A DNA stretch of 64,000 nt from Vibrio echinoideorum. Its GTDB lineage: Bacteria > Pseudomonadota > Gammaproteobacteria > Enterobacterales > Vibrionaceae. Where the stretch lies: assembly GCF_024347455.1 (NCBI RefSeq), contig NZ_AP025483.1:1984001-2048000 (forward strand). Reading direction: 5' to 3'. The position numbers and the translations under genes were made by a program. A model generated the notes under the pieces. The model did no database searches and had not been told where the DNA came from. It was given only the letters and a program-made list of their open reading frames with translations. Below are positions 1 to 7,967 of this stretch, one piece after another (positions within the stretch are counted from its first letter, which is position 1; the number at the start of each line of letters is the position of its first letter).

Positions 1-309
1 TATTCTTTCAAATCAGAAAGATAACTCTCTTCGAATTTTACATATATGCTAAAAAACATCTACTTAACGGCCGCCAAATAGAGTTATAAACCATAAATGG
101 CCTAATAAATAGAATTTAAAACTTTAGTTTTCTAAATATTAATTTCTGAGACTTTTCTCCTATATCTAATAAAATCAGCCACTTGATTTGATATCGAACT
201 CAACAGAGGTTACTTAATAACCGTTATTAAATATGAGATTTGTATCATTTCAGAATTTAATTCGAATCGACATGAATAGTTTATGTCGACATAGTTTATG
301 CCGACATCG
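1..309. other. AT-rich gene-free stretch
   Basis: No convincing coding region is visible. Just past the stop of the leftward SDR gene, positions 276-290 and 291-305 form a 15-base direct repeat (ATAGTTTATGTCGAC, then ATAGTTTATGCCGAC) whose junction makes the palindrome ATGTCGACAT. The function is unknown. Confidence 0.5.
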
Positions 310-1041
310 CTAATATTGAACATGGCTAGTCGATGCTCCATCAACATACCAGTTAGCCCCCGAGACAAAACTCGCAACAGGGCTTGAAATAAAGGTGACT
401 ACATTGGCTACTTCTTCAGGGGTGGCTAAGCGACCCATTGGGTTTCTATCGATAACTTTCTGGAAAGTGTCCGGTGCTTCACGCTTACACCGCCCCCATA
501 AACCATCAGCAATATATGTGTCTCCAGGCGAAACAGTATTAACTCTCACCTTACGAACGTAGGTCAAAGACAAGGATTTCATATAATGGGCAAGCGCGGC
601 CTTCCCTGCTCCATAAGCATTGGCGTTACAAACTGTATATCCACTCGCTTTCGACCCAATATAGGTAATTGCAGCGTAACGCGACTCAAGCAATTTAGGT
701 AAAACTAACGCAATGCCCTGTTGCGTGGCTGCAATGTCTTTTTGTAGAACATCTTCCCATTCATCAGAGAGTGCACTTACATTGGGAACAAAAATATCGA
801 TATTCGGAATTGACTCGATCCAAGCTTTCATTTGTACCAAATCATGAACATCGACCACTTTTCCGACAACTTGCTTTGACGCCTTTCCGAGTTGTTTAAG
901 CAGCTTATCTATCCGATGTTGAGAACGGCCACAGAACCAAACATTCGCCCCTTCGTTAGCAAAGCCTTCAACTATTTTCGCCCCAATTCCACTAGAACCT
1001 CCAGTGACAACAACATTGATATTCCCTAACCTTAAATTCAT
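310..1041 (-). CDS. SDR family NAD(P)-dependent oxidoreductase
   Basis: A 243-residue classical short-chain dehydrogenase/reductase, the usual length for the family. The Rossmann nucleotide-binding motif TGGSSGIG is at residues 13-20 and the catalytic Tyr-x3-Lys is in NAYGAGKAAL. The usual NNAG motif is changed to VPNVSA. The C-terminal stretch VSGANWYVDGAS is typical of FabG-like members. The substrate cannot be predicted. The start is supported by AGAGG five bases upstream of the ATG. It is divergent from the XRE-type regulator at 1170, which is its likely regulator by position only. Confidence 0.85.
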   Translation of the reverse strand: MNLRLGNINVVVTGGSSGIGAKIVEGFANEGANVWFCGRSQHRIDKLLKQLGKASKQVVGKVVDVHDLVQMKAWIESIPNIDIFVPNVSALSDEWEDVLQKDIAATQQGIALVLPKLLESRYAAITYIGSKASGYTVCNANAYGAGKAALAHYMKSLSLTYVRKVRVNTVSPGDTYIADGLWGRCKREAPDTFQKVIDRNPMGRLATPEEVANVVTFISSPVASFVSGANWYVDGASTSHVQY

Positions 1042-1169
1042 CGCAACCTCTCAAATAGTATTGACTACCGAAAGGAAGTATCAAAAAAGATCGCTTATAT
1101 TTCAAAGGGAATAATAAAAGTGACACTTTATGCTACCTTAGGTGTATGAAATAGCGATGGTATAGAGTA

Positions 1170-1928
1170 ATGGACGCACTTGACGACGAAATTTGCACAA
1201 CAATCAAACGCCATTTAAAAAAGGCAGGTATCTCTTATAAAGAAGTTTCAGAATTCACAGAATTTTCCGAAATAAGCATTAAACGATTGCTGAACGGCCA
1301 TCAATCGCTCTCTATTTTGAAGTTACAAAAGATATGTCAACTAATTCAGCTTCCTCTATCAGCCATTATCACAGAAGCAGAAGAAGCATTAGCCTCGGTA
1401 TCACTATTTACGGATGAGCAAGATGCAGCCTTCTGTAAAGAGCCGCCGTTATTTACTATTTTCCAAGATATTGTAAATGAAGGAGCAAACGCTCAACAGT
1501 TAATGGCCAGTTATGATTTAAACGAACCATCACTGCATATCTACCTCAGGAAACTTGAACAGTTAAAACTAATAACGATGTTATCTGACTTAAAATTCCA
1601 CGTCATTGTGCCCACAAATACAGCTTTCTCTGAACAAGCGCAATTTAGCGTCACGTTCAAAAACCAAGTCATAGATGCATTAAAACAGGCCGTGCAATAT
1701 ATCGATGCACGTAACAAACAGGCTTACTTTATTACTGCCAGGCTTAGGCTGACCGAAGACGAATTTAAAGAATATAACGCTAAGCTTGAGGAGTTAATGT
1801 TAAAAACACTAAAGATTAGTCAGTCGCATAACCGAATGACTGAAGGAGTCAACGACTATGCCATTGTCGACATGGGCGCCAAGGGTATTTTCCACCCAAC
1901 ACTCAAAGCGCCAGTAAATTTGGTTTAA
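1170..1928 (+). CDS. XRE-like helix-turn-helix transcriptional regulator
   Basis: A 252-residue protein. Residues about 8-60 look like an XRE/Cro helix-turn-helix (SYKEVSEFTEFSEISIKRLL, with a following GHQSLSILKLQKICQLI helix). The remaining 190 residues are mostly helical and match no ligand-binding domain I recognise, so the inducer is unknown. It is transcribed away from the SDR gene with a 128-base shared intergenic region, so control of the SDR gene and of itself is plausible. A factor-independent terminator follows at 1960. Confidence 0.75.
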   Translation: MDALDDEICTTIKRHLKKAGISYKEVSEFTEFSEISIKRLLNGHQSLSILKLQKICQLIQLPLSAIITEAEEALASVSLFTDEQDAAFCKEPPLFTIFQDIVNEGANAQQLMASYDLNEPSLHIYLRKLEQLKLITMLSDLKFHVIVPTNTAFSEQAQFSVTFKNQVIDALKQAVQYIDARNKQAYFITARLRLTEDEFKEYNAKLEELMLKTLKISQSHNRMTEGVNDYAIVDMGAKGIFHPTLKAPVNLV

Positions 1929-1959
1929 AAATTTCAGCATGCTCATTATTCCGTAAACC

Positions 1960-1987
1960 CTCGCCATGATTGCTTGGCGAGTCTTTT
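1960..1987 (+). terminator. Terminator after the XRE gene
   Basis: CTCGCCA (1960-1966) pairs with TGGCGAG (1975-1981) across an 8-base loop and is followed by TCTTTT. It ends the XRE transcript before the zinc island. Confidence 0.65.
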
Positions 1988-2075
1988 CATTACCTACCTC
2001 AGCCAAAACTAATATTCATCACCCTGAGTATTTATCCTCGACACCACAAAGAAAAAGTACGTTTCACACCTCAAC

Positions 2076-2097
2076 TTGATATGTTATAACATATCAA
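2076..2097. promoter_or_regulatory. Zur box 1
   Basis: A perfect 22-base palindrome: the half-site TTGATATGTTA at 2076-2086 is followed directly by its reverse complement. It matches the gammaproteobacterial Zur operator pattern (rTGTTATAwTATAACAy-like). It lies 25 bases upstream of the start of the Fur-family gene, where binding would block transcription of the whole zinc island and give autoregulation. It is related to the sites at 6721 and 26033. Confidence 0.8.
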
Positions 2098-2122
2098 TAT
2101 TATCATTAATTATGTAGATTGA

Positions 2123-2632
2123 ATGAGAGACATTGAAGCGATCATTGAGCACGTAAAACAAGGCTGCAAAGCCAATGGCCAACAATTTACGGCAAAAAGA
2201 CGATTGATATTGCGGGCATTGGTTCACACCGACAAAGCGTTGTCTGCGTATGAACTCGTTGATTATTGTAAAGAGCATTTTGACCAAAATGTTCAAGCGA
2301 TGTCGGTTTATCGAGTGTTGGATTTTCTTGAACAGCAACACTTAGCGCACAAGCTACAAGTGTCCAACAAGTACATACTTTGCGACCATATTCTTTGCGA
2401 ACATGAACACGGGATCCCTCAATTTTTGATTTGCTCTAAATGCGACAAGATCAGTGAGCAGACTATCAACCCTACCATTATTCAAGATCTTCAATCCCAT
2501 GCAAAACAGGAAGGTTTTACCGTGGTCACGCCTCAACTAGAGATCAGTTGCGTGTGCGATGAATGTGGTGATGCAGAGGAACCCAGTACCAATACCAATA
2601 CCAATACCAATACCAATACCAATAAAAGTTAA
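2123..2632 (+). CDS. Fur-family transcriptional regulator, Zur-like
   Basis: A 169-residue Fur-superfamily repressor. The N-terminal winged helix (about 1-85) includes the recognition segment AMSVYRVLDFLEQQHLAHKL. The dimerisation domain carries the structural-zinc cysteine pairs CSKC and CDEC, plus the metal-site region CDHILCEHEHG. The genes behind it (dihydroorotase paralogue, gamma-CA, COG0523) form a classic Zur regulon, and a perfect Zur palindrome lies just upstream, so zinc sensing is the likely role. The C-terminus ends in an unusual Thr-Asn tail encoded by a hexanucleotide repeat. Whether this is the main Zur or a second copy cannot be decided from the window. Confidence 0.8.
   Translation: MRDIEAIIEHVKQGCKANGQQFTAKRRLILRALVHTDKALSAYELVDYCKEHFDQNVQAMSVYRVLDFLEQQHLAHKLQVSNKYILCDHILCEHEHGIPQFLICSKCDKISEQTINPTIIQDLQSHAKQEGFTVVTPQLEISCVCDECGDAEEPSTNTNTNTNTNTNKS
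2588..2623 (+). repeat. In-frame hexanucleotide microsatellite (ACCAAT)6
   Basis: Six perfect copies of ACCAAT at the 3' end of the zur-like gene encode alternating Thr and Asn. Copy-number changes would lengthen or shorten the protein tail without breaking the frame. Confidence 0.95.
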
Positions 2633-2692
2633 CCCTTATCTCTTATACATATCTACTGCATAGAACGAACCAAAAGGAGAAATTGAAACGTT

Positions 2693-4078
2693 ATGTCTGC
2701 AATGCTCATCAAAAATGCCCGCGTGGTTAATGAAGGCATCACCACCGAGACGGACTTATTAATCGTCGGCCAACGAATTGAACGGATCGCCAAGAACATA
2801 GCCCCAACACCAGACGATGAAATCATTGATGCCCAAGGTTGTTATCTGATTCCGGGAATGATTGATGACCAAGTTCACTTTCGCGAACCGGGGCTTACCC
2901 ATAAAGGCTCAATCGCCACAGAGTCACGAGCTGCGGTTGCAGGCGGTATCACGAGTTATATGGAGATGCCGAACGTAAACCCTGCTACCACAACCATTGA
3001 AGCCTTAGAACGAAAATTTGAAATCGCATCACAAAGCTCACTTGCAAATTACTCATTTTATCTTGGGGCGACTGAAGACAATCTAGAACAGATCAAGCAA
3101 CTCAACCCAGAACGACATTGTGGTGTAAAGGTGTTTATGGGCGCTTCAACGGGCGACCTGTTAGTTGAAGATCCTCAAGCGCTCAATGCCATCTTTCGTG
3201 ATTCTCCCGTCCTTATTGTCACCCATTGCGAAAGCGGGCCGGTGATCGCTCAAAACCAAGAGCAATTAAGAAAAGAGAAAGACGTTTTCACGATTGAAGA
3301 CCACCCTATTCTTCGAGACGACAAAGCTTGTTATGACTCTTCTTCTTACGCGATTGAACTAGCCAAAAAACACAACAGTCAACTTCATGTGCTGCACATC
3401 ACGACAGCCAAAGAACTGGCTCTGTTTGACGAAGGGTCAATTCAAGACAAACGTATTACGGCAGAAGCTTGTGTGCACCATTTGTGGTTCACCAACAAAG
3501 ACTACGCCGTCTTAGGAAACCAAATCAAATGTAATCCTGCCATTAAATATCCAAATGATCGCGACGCGCTGTTAGCGGCATTAAGCACCGGCCAAATCGA
3601 CATCATCGCCACTGATCACGCTCCACATACATGGGATGAAAAACAAGTTCCTTATGAGCAAGCACCGGCTGGCTTACCCTTAGTACAACACGCCCTGCTG
3701 AGCCTATTTGACCATGTGCGATTGGGCACAATGACCGTCGCTCAAGTTGTCGAGAAAACCGCGCATAATCCGTCTATTCGTTATGCGATACAAAAGCGCG
3801 GCTTTATTCGCGAAGGCTATTACGCCGACCTAGTCTTGGTTGATCCGCAAGCTCCAACCTTGGTCAGCAATAAAAACAGCTTGTATCAATGTGGGTGGTC
3901 ACCATTCGCAGGACACAAATTCTCTGCTCAGATTAAGCATACATGGGTAAACGGAACCAAGGTGTATAGCAATCCAGGGTCAACAGACAACAATACACAT
4001 ACCACTCATGTACATGTACCAAATGAGACTCCAAACGAAATGCCAACTTCAGCAATGAGGCTGTCATTCAAACGCTAA
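2693..4078 (+). CDS. Dihydroorotase-like amidohydrolase in the Zur island
   Basis: A 461-residue cyclic amidohydrolase of the dihydroorotase/allantoinase class (carbamoyl-aspartate to dihydroorotate in pyrimidine synthesis). Visible motifs are IDDQVHFREPGLTHKG, KVFMGASTG, THCES, HVLHITT and ATDHAPH. The usual metal-binding HxH is QVH here. I recall the same DDQVHFREPG form in Bacteroidetes-type dihydroorotases, so it may be a subfamily trait and not damage. Zur-controlled pyrC paralogues next to gamma-CA genes are known, for example in Pseudomonas aeruginosa, and are thought to replace zinc-demanding enzymes during starvation. The start follows AAGGAGA, with somewhat long spacing. The C-terminal tail of about 30 residues is low in complexity. 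Confidence 0.85.
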   Translation: MSAMLIKNARVVNEGITTETDLLIVGQRIERIAKNIAPTPDDEIIDAQGCYLIPGMIDDQVHFREPGLTHKGSIATESRAAVAGGITSYMEMPNVNPATTTIEALERKFEIASQSSLANYSFYLGATEDNLEQIKQLNPERHCGVKVFMGASTGDLLVEDPQALNAIFRDSPVLIVTHCESGPVIAQNQEQLRKEKDVFTIEDHPILRDDKACYDSSSYAIELAKKHNSQLHVLHITTAKELALFDEGSIQDKRITAEACVHHLWFTNKDYAVLGNQIKCNPAIKYPNDRDALLAALSTGQIDIIATDHAPHTWDEKQVPYEQAPAGLPLVQHALLSLFDHVRLGTMTVAQVVEKTAHNPSIRYAIQKRGFIREGYYADLVLVDPQAPTLVSNKNSLYQCGWSPFAGHKFSAQIKHTWVNGTKVYSNPGSTDNNTHTTHVHVPNETPNEMPTSAMRLSFKR

Positions 4079-4115
4079 TTCAACAGTCATTACCCATCAA
4101 CATAAAGAAATCAAT

Positions 4116-4676
4116 ATGTTAAGAAGAAATCCAAACGGCCATATGCCAGAAGTCTCGGAGACCGCTTTCATTGACCCAACGGCCATTATCTGTGGCAAGG
4201 TCATCATTGAAGATAACGTGTTTATTGGCCCTTACGCCGTTATTCGTGCTGACGAAGTCAATGAACAAGGCGATATGGAAGCCATAGTGATTAAGCGCGA
4301 TACCAATATTCAAGACGGTGTGGTTATTCACTCAAAAGCCGGTGCTGCCGTCACTATTGGTGAACGTTCATCGATCGCCCATCGTTCTATCATTCACGGT
4401 CCTTGTGAAGTCAGTGATGACGTATTTATCGGTTTCAACTCCGTCGTGTTTAATGCCTTTATAGGCAAAGGCTGTGTAATTCGCCATAACTGCGTGGTAG
4501 ACGGGCATGACTTGCCCGAGAGCTTCCACGTACCACCGATGACCAATATTGGTTCAGGGTTTGATTTGAATAACATCTCAAAGGTACCACCTGAATATTC
4601 GGCGTTTTCAGAATCGGTGGTTTCAGCCAACCATACCCTTGTGCAAGGTTATCGGAGAATTGCCAATGAGCTCTGA
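4116..4676 (+). CDS. Gamma-carbonic-anhydrase-like hexapeptide protein
   Basis: A 186-residue left-handed beta-helix protein. Imperfect hexapeptide repeats (IIEDNVFIGPYAVI, VTIGERSSI, VFIGFNSVV, CVIRHNCVV) run through residues 20-130. Histidines at the expected metal positions occur in VVIHSKAG and IAHRSIIHGP. The family trimerises, with a metal ion at each subunit interface, and includes carbonic anhydrases able to use iron or cobalt. In this Zur-linked context it is probably a stand-in for a zinc carbonic anhydrase; catalysis is unproven. It lies 37 bases after the dihydroorotase gene and overlaps the GTPase gene by 11 bases, so all are co-transcribed. Confidence 0.85.
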   Translation: MLRRNPNGHMPEVSETAFIDPTAIICGKVIIEDNVFIGPYAVIRADEVNEQGDMEAIVIKRDTNIQDGVVIHSKAGAAVTIGERSSIAHRSIIHGPCEVSDDVFIGFNSVVFNAFIGKGCVIRHNCVVDGHDLPESFHVPPMTNIGSGFDLNNISKVPPEYSAFSESVVSANHTLVQGYRRIANEL

Positions 4677-5682
4677 TAAAAAGCCTATCTTGGGTATTCC
4701 AACCAATATCATTACCGGCTTTCTCGGCGTGGGTAAAACCACTGCGATTCTCAACCTAATGAAGAATAAGCCCGCTGATGAAAACTGGGCTATTTTGGTG
4801 AACGAATTTGGAGAAATTGGCGTTGATGGCAGTTTGATCCAAGGGAACGACAGCAAACAACAAGTGTTTATTCGTGAAGTGCCTGGCGGCTGTATGTGTT
4901 GCGCGGCTGGTTTACCGATGCAGATCGCACTGAATCAACTGCTGTCTGAGGCAAAACCTGATCGCTTATTGATTGAGCCAACCGGGCTTGGTCACCCTAA
5001 AGAAGTGCTAGAAGTCTTGTCTTCAGAGCATTACCGCAAAGTCTTGTCACTGCAGAAGAACGTTACTTTGGTTGATGCCCGTAAGCTTTCTGACACACGC
5101 TATTCTGAACACGATACCTTCAATCAGCAAATCACTATTGCCGATACCATCGTGGGTAATAAAGTCGATCTCTACAAAAGTGGCGATGCAGAAAAACTGG
5201 CTGAGTACGTCGCGCAGGTTTGTCACCCAGACACCAAGCTAATATTTGCCCATCACGGTAAGATCCCTTCAGACGAGTTTGATGGAAACACCAGCTTTTA
5301 CCATCATCAAGCTCATGGGCACCATCATCATCATCATCATCATCATAAGCAAGATAAGCCACTCGCTTCAGAATTACCGATGCCAGAGAGCGGTATGATA
5401 AAGGCGAGCAACCAAGGTGAAGGATTTGAAAGTGTGGGTTGGCGATTTTCACCCGAAAAACAGTTTGACCACCAGCGCTTACGAAGCTTTTTAGTGGGCT
5501 TGAAAGCGGAACGAATGAAAGCGGTGTTCATTACACAAAGTGGTATCTTCGGTTACAACTTAACAGAAGATGGTTTGACGGAGTCGGAACTGGATGATTG
5601 TCTTGAAACAAGAATCGAAGTGATCGGACATAACATCGACAATGGCTTAGAAAGCCAACTGCTCGCGTGCTTGGTTAACTGA
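4666..5682 (+). CDS. COG0523 G3E-family GTPase, zinc metallochaperone
   Basis: A 338-residue P-loop GTPase of the COG0523 family (CobW/YeiR/ZigA type). It has the Walker A motif GFLGVGKTT, the diagnostic metal-binding GGCMCC, GNKVDL for guanine recognition, and a histidine-rich loop (HHQAHG followed by nine His, at about 5305-5346). Such proteins bind zinc and are thought to hand it to client enzymes when zinc is scarce. I chose the ATG at 4666 because GGAG sits eight bases upstream; an in-frame TTG at 4639 would also be open. Last gene of the zinc operon, followed by a strong terminator. Confidence 0.9.
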   Translation: MSSDKKPILGIPTNIITGFLGVGKTTAILNLMKNKPADENWAILVNEFGEIGVDGSLIQGNDSKQQVFIREVPGGCMCCAAGLPMQIALNQLLSEAKPDRLLIEPTGLGHPKEVLEVLSSEHYRKVLSLQKNVTLVDARKLSDTRYSEHDTFNQQITIADTIVGNKVDLYKSGDAEKLAEYVAQVCHPDTKLIFAHHGKIPSDEFDGNTSFYHHQAHGHHHHHHHHHKQDKPLASELPMPESGMIKASNQGEGFESVGWRFSPEKQFDHQRLRSFLVGLKAERMKAVFITQSGIFGYNLTEDGLTESELDDCLETRIEVIGHNIDNGLESQLLACLVN

Positions 5683-5716
5683 TTAAGCGCGTAGCAAAAC
5701 ACTGATGATCCAAATT

Positions 5717-5757
5717 ACTCATGAGTGCAACGAATCGCGGCACTCATGAGTTTTGCG
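5717..5757 (+). terminator. Terminator of the zinc operon
   Basis: A 12-base perfect stem, ACTCATGAGTGC (5717-5728) with GCACTCATGAGT (5740-5751), an 11-base loop and a T run. It lies between two convergent genes and could serve both. Confidence 0.75.
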
Positions 5758-5810
5758 AACAGTTAACTGATTATTAGATTAACTGTTTAATCGATTAACT
5801 TATCAACGGA

Positions 5811-6683
5811 CTAACTGACCGAAACTAACCGCTTCTCGGCCAATGCCATCGCAATGTTCGCTTTGGCGTAAGCACTCTCATTAATGAAGTGTGGATAGAT
5901 ATCTTGTTCGCGTTCCCAAGAAACATCATAACCAAAGAAAGTCGCAAGCAACGGCTCCCCTTGCTTCACTACTTCGAAGTCTCGGCCACATATTTTCGGG
6001 TGCACCGTAGCGATTCGCATACCGTCTTGATCGAGCGGTACATTCACCTCTTCAACATAGAAAAACGCACTGTAGTCTTTCAACTCTTTAATCTGTTTAA
6101 GGTTATGCTTCTCTACGTAATCGAGTACGGCAGTCAGCATTTGTTTCATCAATGTGAGCGTCTCGAACTTGAGCGAACCATGCGCTTGAGCCCCGACTTC
6201 GATCATCACACCATGCTTCCCTGCGGTGCAAAGGTATGGCTGCTCATCCCATGGCTTTCTGTCTTCAAACAAAATGTTGGCCTCAGGCATTCGCTGCTTC
6301 ACATACGCGCCCATTTTTTGATAGAAAACATCATTGGAAAGCAAGATTAACGTCGCCCCCATATTGCTGGTCGTGTTGTGTAAATCCACGATCAACTGCT
6401 GCTCTCTGCTTGCGTGTCTATCTATAAACTGTCGTGCGGCTGTGTACTCAGCTAAGCCTGAAGTGTCGTCGTTGTTAGCATTAGAAAACTGACGATTTAG
6501 GTCCTTATCAACATATCGGACGTTCTGCTCTACCGCTTTAGGGTTTGCGATAACAGGATGGGTCGAAAACGTTGAACGATCGGCGGCATACAAACGCTCT
6601 TTGATGAGTTTGTTTAAATAGATTCCTGAGAGCTCATTACCGTGTGTTCCTGCAACCAGTAAGACTTGATTAATGTTGTCCAT
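5811..6683 (-). CDS. Aspartoacylase-like zinc carboxypeptidase (M14/AspA)
   Basis: A 290-residue member of the succinylglutamate desuccinylase/aspartoacylase family. These zinc hydrolases release acetate from N-acetyl-aspartate or similar amides. Zinc ligands are visible in AGTHGNELSG (His and Glu) and in DLHNTTSNMG (His); the catalytic glutamate is likely in GVMIEVGAQAHG, and VDKDLNRQF is conserved. The start chosen is MDNINQVLL at 6683, with GGAAAT about eight bases before it; an upstream ATG at 6713 lacks a good site. It converges on the zinc operon, and a long Zur-like palindrome lies just upstream, so it should be induced when zinc is low, which is unusual for a zinc enzyme. Confidence 0.8.
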   Translation of the reverse strand: MDNINQVLLVAGTHGNELSGIYLNKLIKERLYAADRSTFSTHPVIANPKAVEQNVRYVDKDLNRQFSNANNDDTSGLAEYTAARQFIDRHASREQQLIVDLHNTTSNMGATLILLSNDVFYQKMGAYVKQRMPEANILFEDRKPWDEQPYLCTAGKHGVMIEVGAQAHGSLKFETLTLMKQMLTAVLDYVEKHNLKQIKELKDYSAFFYVEEVNVPLDQDGMRIATVHPKICGRDFEVVKQGEPLLATFFGYDVSWEREQDIYPHFINESAYAKANIAMALAEKRLVSVS

Positions 6684-6720
6684 ATCATTGATTTCCAAAT
6701 ATCGAAAGTGCAAGTCATCC

Positions 6721-6758
6721 TTGCTTTATTGTTACGATATAACATAACAATAAAGCAA
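6721..6758. promoter_or_regulatory. Zur box 2 within a 38-base palindrome
   Basis: The left arm TTGCTTTATTGTTA (6721-6734) is matched by its exact complement at 6745-6758. Across the full 38 bases, 17 of 19 base pairs are symmetric. The central 22 bases (6729-6750) resemble Zur boxes 1 and 3. The site lies directly upstream of the aspartoacylase gene. Confidence 0.7.
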
Positions 6759-6857
6759 GCATTTCTCCAGAACACTTCATAATCAGGCACTAGGTAGTCC
6801 TAAATAGACACGAGAATTCAATATTGCAACGATAACTCATGGTGAAAAATGCATACA

Positions 6858-6883
6858 CAAAGGCCCCGCAATTGCGAAGCCTT
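6858..6883 (-). terminator. Terminator of the DMT exporter gene
   Basis: On the minus strand AAGGCTTCGC pairs with GCGGGGCCTT (two G-T pairs) around AATT and runs into TTTG. Confidence 0.55.
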
Positions 6884-6948
6884 AGTTTTTATTCAACACT
6901 GTAGTTTCAATGATTAGTCTACATCATGCTTCTTTGCAGTGAATCACA

Positions 6949-7863
6949 TCACAACGGCTTAACAAGCTTTCCGTTATCCTCTGCGCTATCCGGTATTTTG
7001 GTACTCAAGGTCTTCGCAGGTTTCACGATCAAACCAATCCCGACTAAGAACAATACTGATGCGACAACTTGGGCGACTGACAGTACTTCGTCATACATAA
7101 AGTAACCACTGATCAATGCGAAGATTGGCACAAGCAAGGTTAACGGTGCGGTCGTGCTTAACGGATATTGGATCAACAACTTATTCCACACCCAGTAACC
7201 AAATAGCGTGGTTGGGTAAGCCTGAAACAACACGGCAATCGTAGTGTTCCAATCCCACTTTTCAATCCCCTGCCAAATAATCTGATCGCCATGCAACATA
7301 GCAGCAAACAACACCAATGGAACTGGCGCAAACAACATTCCCCACACGTTAAACGCAAAAGCCTGAGTCGTTTTAGATGCCTTAACAATCACACCCATTA
7401 AGGTCCAACTACACGCTGCAATCATGATCAAAATCACGCCATTAACAGTGACATTACCCGTCGCTGCTGATACCAATACCGCGAGTGCACACATCGCCAA
7501 CATTGCGCCAATCAGCTTACGAACTGAAGCCGCTTCCTTGAAAACCCATACCCCCACCGCCATGCCAATTAATACGTTGGTTGAAAGCAGCACCGATGAC
7601 AGCCCTGAAGACAAGCCTGCCGTGATAGACCACGAAGCCATACCCCAGATGCCAACACCAAACACAAAGCCATAACTCATTAGATAGCGCCAAGCGACAT
7701 TAGGCTTTGCGACGAAAAAGATCACTGGAATTACCGCCAAAGTAAAACGTGCCGCCGTTGCTAATAAAGGATGGACATTGGTCACACCCATTTTGATCAT
7801 CGAGAAATTGAATCCCCAAATTGCCATGACAAACACAGCTAACAACAAATCATTTCTTTTCAT
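6949..7863 (-). CDS. EamA/DMT-family transporter
   Basis: A 304-residue inner-membrane protein with about ten hydrophobic segments arranged as two EamA repeats. The opening (AVFVMAIWGFNFSMIKMG) and the late motif TTAPLTLLVPIFAL are close in style to E. coli EamA, an exporter of O-acetylserine and cysteine. A metabolite exporter is therefore likely, but the substrate is not shown. The ATG at 7863 is preferred, with AGGAG five bases upstream; a GTG two codons earlier is also possible. It is divergent from a MocR regulator with a direct-repeat operator between them. Confidence 0.85.
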   Translation of the reverse strand: MKRNDLLLAVFVMAIWGFNFSMIKMGVTNVHPLLATAARFTLAVIPVIFFVAKPNVAWRYLMSYGFVFGVGIWGMASWSITAGLSSGLSSVLLSTNVLIGMAVGVWVFKEAASVRKLIGAMLAMCALAVLVSAATGNVTVNGVILIMIAACSWTLMGVIVKASKTTQAFAFNVWGMLFAPVPLVLFAAMLHGDQIIWQGIEKWDWNTTIAVLFQAYPTTLFGYWVWNKLLIQYPLSTTAPLTLLVPIFALISGYFMYDEVLSVAQVVASVLFLVGIGLIVKPAKTLSTKIPDSAEDNGKLVKPL

Positions 7864-7905
7864 GCTCACTCCTCTTTTATTTTGAATGAGTATCCCTTGA
7901 TCAAT

Positions 7906-7948
7906 AAAACCAGTACAGATACAATTTTTACAATAAAAACCAGTACAG
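7906..7948. promoter_or_regulatory. Direct-repeat operator between exporter and MocR genes
   Basis: AAAACCAGTACAG occurs at 7906-7918 and again at 7936-7948. The copies are in the same orientation, 30 bases apart, or about three helical turns. MocR-type regulators (TauR, PdxR) are known to bind such direct repeats in divergent intergenic regions, so this is the likely site for the protein encoded at 7968. Confidence 0.7.
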
Positions 7949-7967
7949 TTAGAGATAGGTCGTATCG

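Noticed and set aside
5305..5350. CAT trinucleotide repeat as a microsatellite of interest
   Set aside because: It encodes the His-rich metal-binding loop normal for COG0523 proteins.
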